This document shows positions 59,811 through 64,000 of a stretch of 64,000 nt of DNA, piece after piece. The DNA is from Amphiura filiformis. Its lineage: Eukaryota > Echinodermata > Ophiuroidea > Amphilepidida > Amphiuridae. Below the pieces are notes generated by a model, which was not told where the DNA came from, made no database searches, and saw only the letters and a program-made list of their open reading frames with translations. The first letter of the stretch is position 1. Each line of letters starts with the position of its first letter. A program made the position numbers and the translations under genes. The stretch covers positions 58,197,776-58,261,775 of the forward strand of contig NC_092642.1 of the NCBI RefSeq assembly GCF_039555335.1. The letters run 5' to 3'.

Positions 59811-60078
59811 ATCAATTCCAAAATGTTCCGAAATGTGGTTCTGTGACAGTATGTGGTTCTCCGTCATCTATTTTTTCAATCAAAATTAACAAAACTATAG
59901 TCTAGCATTCAGTCGTTTTTTTATCCACTGTTGAACATAACTGAACACGCATCACGTGCTGAATAGTCTTATATCCTCAAATGGGTAACATTTGGCAAAA
60001 AACAATCATTTCATTGTCATCTAAACGTTCATCGTCAGAGTTAACATTATTTGCTTGATTTCATCATTTCATCGTCAT

Positions 60079-62543
60079 CTAGTTCACGTTGTTTACTTGG
60101 TTCCAAGAATCGATGTATATTTTTAGCCTGTTATCTTCCCGCTTCCAAACGACTACTTTGCTGCAGAGAAAAAGATACATTCGGTTTATATAACATTTGT
60201 AATTTAATTAAAATGTAGATTTAATTGCTAACCTCAAAATTTACATTGGCACTAAATTCCAAGTGACGGGGAGAAATAAGTTTGATATTAATATGGATTA
60301 AAAGGTGAGTTCGAAACATCTCAACCAATTTGGTTACTAATCAATAGTTAATAACTAGGCCTCAATAAATTTGTTTGATTGGCGTAACCCGACCGACCCT
60401 AAAAGTAAGCCCCACCCTAGACTTTTTTTTACAAAAAATAAAAATAATAAAAAAGTAAAGAAATAAAAAAACTTAAAAGAAATAAAAAAAAAAGAAAAAA
60501 AAAAGATCAAATGCCAATATCAAACACAATTTACGGCTTTAAAAAGTAAAGTAAAAAATAAATAAATAATCAAACAATTTATTTTTGAGGCCTTATGGAA
60601 GAAATATGAATTTCCATAAGCCATGTATGAAATTAAACCCATCAGCTCTATCAGCCTAGCTTTGGTAAAATGAATACTAGCAATGTACAAATGACAGAAT
60701 ATCTCACTTTAGACAACTTTGACGATTGAATTATTTCCCAGTTTGGGTAATAACAAAAAGAAAAATAGTTACTTACTTCCCGTTAAATTTAACTATGGAA
60801 TCGTGCTGTAGAAAATACTTTTCTCGATCCCATATCGTACTGCCAGTCTTATTGGCGGATCCTGGCTGGATTTCCTTAGCACTGAGTTTGACATTGGTAA
60901 CCTCATATTGGGAGAACCACTGTAACAGTTTTTCTAGATCTTTTGAAACAAAAGCAAAAATATGAAATGATATCAAAAGGATGATACAATAATGATTTGA
61001 TCGCAACTTCATGTTTTTAAAAGGATTATTATGTTCTATGTTTTATGATACAATATATAAATTATGCATGAAAGTCAAATGCATTTGTTGGAGAGTATAA
61101 GCAAGAAGGAAAGGATGATAAAACAACTTTAAGTTTAAACTGTAACATTCATAATATTTTGTCAATTTCACATTACGTACTAAATTAGATATGCTCTTTA
61201 CATGAAATAAGTACGATCAGACCTATATCAATGGGTGCAAGGAGCCATGTGGTGGTACCATGCCCGTATTCAGACCGATTCAGACTCCTCATCGCGGCTG
61301 GTTTTTTTCAGCAATTGCAATAATTTTGGCCCAAAATTAACGAAACTAACATTCTGTTAGTTTCGTTAATTTTGGCCCAGTGTGGGTAGAGTCCAGTCAA
61401 TCTAAGCAAATTAGTGTTGTCACCCACCACTAATTGCAACAGAATTTTTTTCACTTTTATACATTTTAGAGATGTCCCCTGAACATCATACCAAACATAT
61501 ACTAAAATATACTTGGTGGAAAGGTAGTTTTTGGCGGGAAAAGGTCATACATGTAAAATTGTTGCAATTCGGTTTTTACACTGTGATGACAATTTCTTAA
61601 TAAACCTTTTATGAATGAATGAATGAATGAATACAGGGGTCAAATTTCAAAATTGCTTTATCTTTTTAAAAACTATACCAAAGCATTCCTCTAGTCTTAA
61701 GGATTCAGAAAAAGTACAGTTTGTCATATCTGTGATGTACCATTCTCAAGTTATAAGCAAAAAGGTCAAAGGTCGAATTTTTGGCTCCACGAGAGTCAAC
61801 TTTGAAAAAATGCTCTGATCTCCTTAAAAATGGTCTCAATGTGTTCGTCTTTTAAAAACACTCCAAAATAAGAATAGTTTGCCATATCTTGGATGCTTCG
61901 TTACCTAGGTAGCAGTGTAAAAGAGGTCATTGACCATTGAACTCTATTGACCCCGACCTAGTTTTCGATGTTACGCATGTAATTAAACAACGTAAACAGT
62001 GCAAATATTCTTTAAATATATTATGTTTGCAAGCCGAACAATTTGAGACTATTTTGGTTTAAATCAGACAATTTTTAGTTTTTTGACCTCTATTGAACCC
62101 AACATTTGACCTTTGACCTTTTCGGCTATAACTCAAGAACCGTACATCACAGGTATGGCAAACTATATTTTTTCTGAATTTTGAAAATTTGACCCCTGTA
62201 TGACCTTTTCCCGCCAAAAACTACCTTTCCACCAAGTATATTTTAGTATACTTTTTGTATGCTGTTCAGGGGACATCTCTGACATTCATAGGAGTGAAAA
62301 AAATTCTGTTGCAATTAGTGGTGAGTCAAAACCCACTTTGACTGGACTAGTAGAATGTTAGTTTCGTACAAGATACAAATGAATAGCAGTGATAATCCAA
62401 TACCTTACCTTGCCTACCGGCTTCAGGTGGACAACCTGGGCAATTATAAACTTTGGCATCCTCCGTATATAAATTCTGTAAGTCTTCCAAATTATGACCT
62501 TCTAGAGCTCCACACCACTGTTTGTTTGTTTGGGCTATTTCGT
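60079..62543 (-). CDS. DUF4440/SnoaL-like (NTF2-fold) protein, three C-terminal exons
   Basis: Three minus-strand exons, too short to appear as long open frames, join with matching phases. Exon A, 62543-62409: acceptor TTTTGTTTTCTAG, donor CAAG|GTAAGG, phase 2 in and 1 out, encodes TNKQWCGALEGHN-LYTEDAKVYNCPGCPPEAG. Exon B, 60939-60777: acceptor TTTCAAAAG, donor AA|GTAAGT, encodes LEKLLQWFSQYEVTN, WDREKYFLQHDS and VKFNG. Exon C, 60160-60079: acceptor TTTTTCTCTGCAG, encodes KVVVWKREDNRLKIYIDSWN and stops at TAG. The order LYTEDA..PP..G..L, then VWKREDxxLKIYIDSWN matches the DUF4440/SnoaL-like family, a small alpha+beta cone fold whose members are diverse in function. About 126 residues are visible; the N-terminal exon or exons, possibly with a signal peptide, lie upstream and were not found. 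The A-B intron carries the inverted-repeat element at 61390-62348. Confidence 0.8.
60161..60776. other. Intron of the DUF4440-like gene
   Basis: AT-rich intron between exons B and C, with an A-rich tract at 60420-60510. Confidence 0.7.
61390..62348. mobile_element. Inverted-repeat element inside the DUF4440-like gene intron
   Basis: AGTCCAGTCAA at 61390 is mirrored by TTGACTGGACT ending at 62348; the arms (about 170 bp) share CACCACTAATTGCAACAG, CACCAAGTATATTTTAGTAT and TTTTTGGCGGGAAAAGGTCATAC-type words. TTGACCTTTGACCT at 62106-62119 is a DR1-type motif, and the surrounding TTCGGCTATAACTCAAGAAC resembles the centre of 21846-22334. Non-coding. A small palindrome AACGAAACTAACATTCTGTTA precedes it at 61339. 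Confidence 0.75.
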
Positions 62544-62866
62544 CTAGAAAACAAAAGACAAGATAAATGTCATATAAACTACCAAATTACTGTACAAAAA
62601 GAAAGCCCGCCCTTCTTTCAGGGGTCATAATTCTTAACATGATTTACATTGAAATTGATGCCGTACATTTAAGATATCTGCTAATAGACTGGTATCTGCT
62701 GAATATTACCTATACTATGTGTTATATACTGCAGATTACCAAGACTACTTGATGCTATATAATACTGAAGATTGTTAAAACTTTTAGATTACTGTGATTA
62801 CTACTAAATTTAATTTGATATGCAATTTACCTATACGAGAACTTATTTACACAATTGCAGGAAGTG

Positions 62867-63093
62867 CAGTGGCGTAGCCAGGGGGCAGAGTCCCCCCTCC
62901 CGCCCAGAAAAATTTCAGGGACAAAATGGGGACGGTAAAGAGCAAAATGTCCTTAAAATTCCCAAAAATGGGACAAAAAATTGACAAATGGGGACTAAAA
63001 TCTGACATTGCTTCCTAAACATTGCCTTTCCACCTAAATGAGGACAAAAATTTGGAGTTGCCCCCTCACACCAAAATCCTGGCTACGCCACTG
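62867..63093. mobile_element. hAT-like miniature element, perfect 8-bp target duplication
   Basis: Ends CAGTGGCGTAGCCAGG and CCTGGCTACGCCACTG are perfect inverted copies. Flanks AGGAAGTG at 62859-62866 and 63094-63101 are identical. 227 bp, non-coding. It is the cleanest of the set and lies just upstream (5', minus strand) of exon A. Confidence 0.85.
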
Positions 63094-63340
63094 AGGAAGT
63101 GGTAAAGCTACGTTGTTCACTTTAACAAGTTTTTATGAAAATCAAAATCTATTTCTCGGGTTCGTCTGTAATTATTAAATAGATAACATTGAAATACATG
63201 TAATACGACCCTTATGCTTGGTGTATTTATCATTAATAGAGAATAGCTTACAAAATACAAAACTTCAATGTATCATGTACGGTAATATAACCGGGAATGA
63301 TAAATGCCCAGGTGCTCAAGTACAAGCATAACATGTAACA
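63094..63340. other. Non-coding stretch
   Basis: May include upstream exon or intron sequence of the DUF4440-like gene; none was recognised. Confidence 0.35.
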
Positions 63341-63555
63341 TGTTACTAATCAACTGCAGTGTCAATAATATTATGTGATTGTAAGAAACGTTTTAACGCA
63401 AACCTGCTGGTGTCATGGTAGTAGCCTGTTGACCCATCGTGGAAAGAAATCGCGATGAATATTACTGTAACAGTAGGCCTACAGCTTACACTTTTCTCAG
63501 AACTACATGTAGCAGAATTCGAAATACGCCATTAAATTATTTTTATTCACACTTT
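63341..63555. repeat. Dispersed duplicated segment, copy 2
   Basis: Homologous to 55195-55390. Carries one TAGGCCTA (63474) absent from copy 1. Confidence 0.6.
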
Positions 63556-63727
63556 TACTATCTATAGTTAGATTCTATGTGTGTTAAGGATCACTAACCA
63601 CATTATCTTCATTGACCTAGCTCGGAATTGTCTGCTTGAAGACAATTCGTTTTTTTTATTTCATTCTGTTCTGTTTTAAATCATTTTAGGCTACACCGAC
63701 GGTGATTAAATAAAAAGGCTTACTGAA

Positions 63728-63794
63728 TTAAGGTGGTAGGCCTACTACACGTACCTCTTGATAAATTTGTGACAATTTTTGCATTCTTCTCAAT
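63728..63794. mobile_element. Decayed end of a TTAAGGGGGTAC-type element
   Basis: ATTAAGGTGGTAGGCCTACTACACG followed by AAATTTGTGACAATTTTTGCATT resembles the left ends at 37527 and 45497. Confidence 0.45.
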
Positions 63795-64000
63795 ATGGGC
63801 ATATTGGCCAATTAAAACGTACATAACATAGTCTATGGGCGTCCTGTTCTAAGAAAACGTATATTACTTTCTAGTCTATGGGCATATTGGCCAATGAAAA
63901 CGTACATAACATAGTCTATGGGTGTCCTGTTCTAAGAAAACGTACATTACTTTCTGGTATATGGGCATACTGGCCAATGAAAACGTACATTACATTCTAG
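63795..64000. repeat. 83-bp tandem repeat running off the window
   Basis: Units start ATGGGCATATTGGCC at 63795, 63878 and 63961, each with AAAACGTACATAACATAG-type text. At least two and a half units are visible and the array continues past the window. Confidence 0.9.

Overview
This is eukaryotic, AT-rich, repeat-dense DNA. It has genes split by GT-AG introns, many terminal-inverted-repeat (TIR) transposon remnants, relics of LINE, Penelope-like and Tc1/mariner elements, and secreted or membrane-anchored proteins. It is most likely a metazoan and plausibly a marine invertebrate such as an echinoderm or another deuterostome. That assignment rests on gene and repeat flavour only and is weak.

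The dominant gene content is a cluster of four YHYH-domain genes, all on the minus strand. (1) A giant seven-domain gene at 14609-20072 carries an internal 1560-bp tandem duplication and ends in a GPI-like hydrophobic tail; its last domain is interrupted by two one-base frame breaks. (2) A 304-aa single-domain protein at 27164-28078 has a GPI-like tail. (3) A two-domain protein at 32597-34335 has a transmembrane helix and a Cys-rich cytoplasmic tail, with one one-base break near its start. (4) A 261-aa single-domain protein at 39129-39914 has no anchor. Each has a signal peptide and a single coding exon, and each has a probable 3' splice site just upstream of the ATG, suggesting a 5'UTR intron. 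The His residues that give the domain family its name are largely replaced here.

A second, previously hidden gene lies at 60079-62543 (minus). Three exons with consecutive compatible splice phases encode the C-terminal part of a DUF4440/SnoaL-like (NTF2 fold) protein. At the left edge, 126-336 (minus) is a signal-peptide first exon whose remaining exons lie outside the window. Two further short candidate exons (24310-24424, 51135-51254) are weak.

The rest is mobile-element debris. It includes hAT-like miniature elements with perfect 8-bp target duplications, a pair of elements with perfect 9-bp duplications, TTAA- and TA-flanked palindromic miniature elements, a 1.7-kb foldback structure, nested CCCAGCAAAC elements, a Tc1/mariner relic, a LINE/Penelope graveyard at 56.6-58.6 kb with an internally inverted Penelope reverse transcriptase, 146-bp, 83-bp and 25-bp tandem arrays, and a tRNA-derived SINE. 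The first 13 kb is unusually rich in the palindrome TAGGCCTA.
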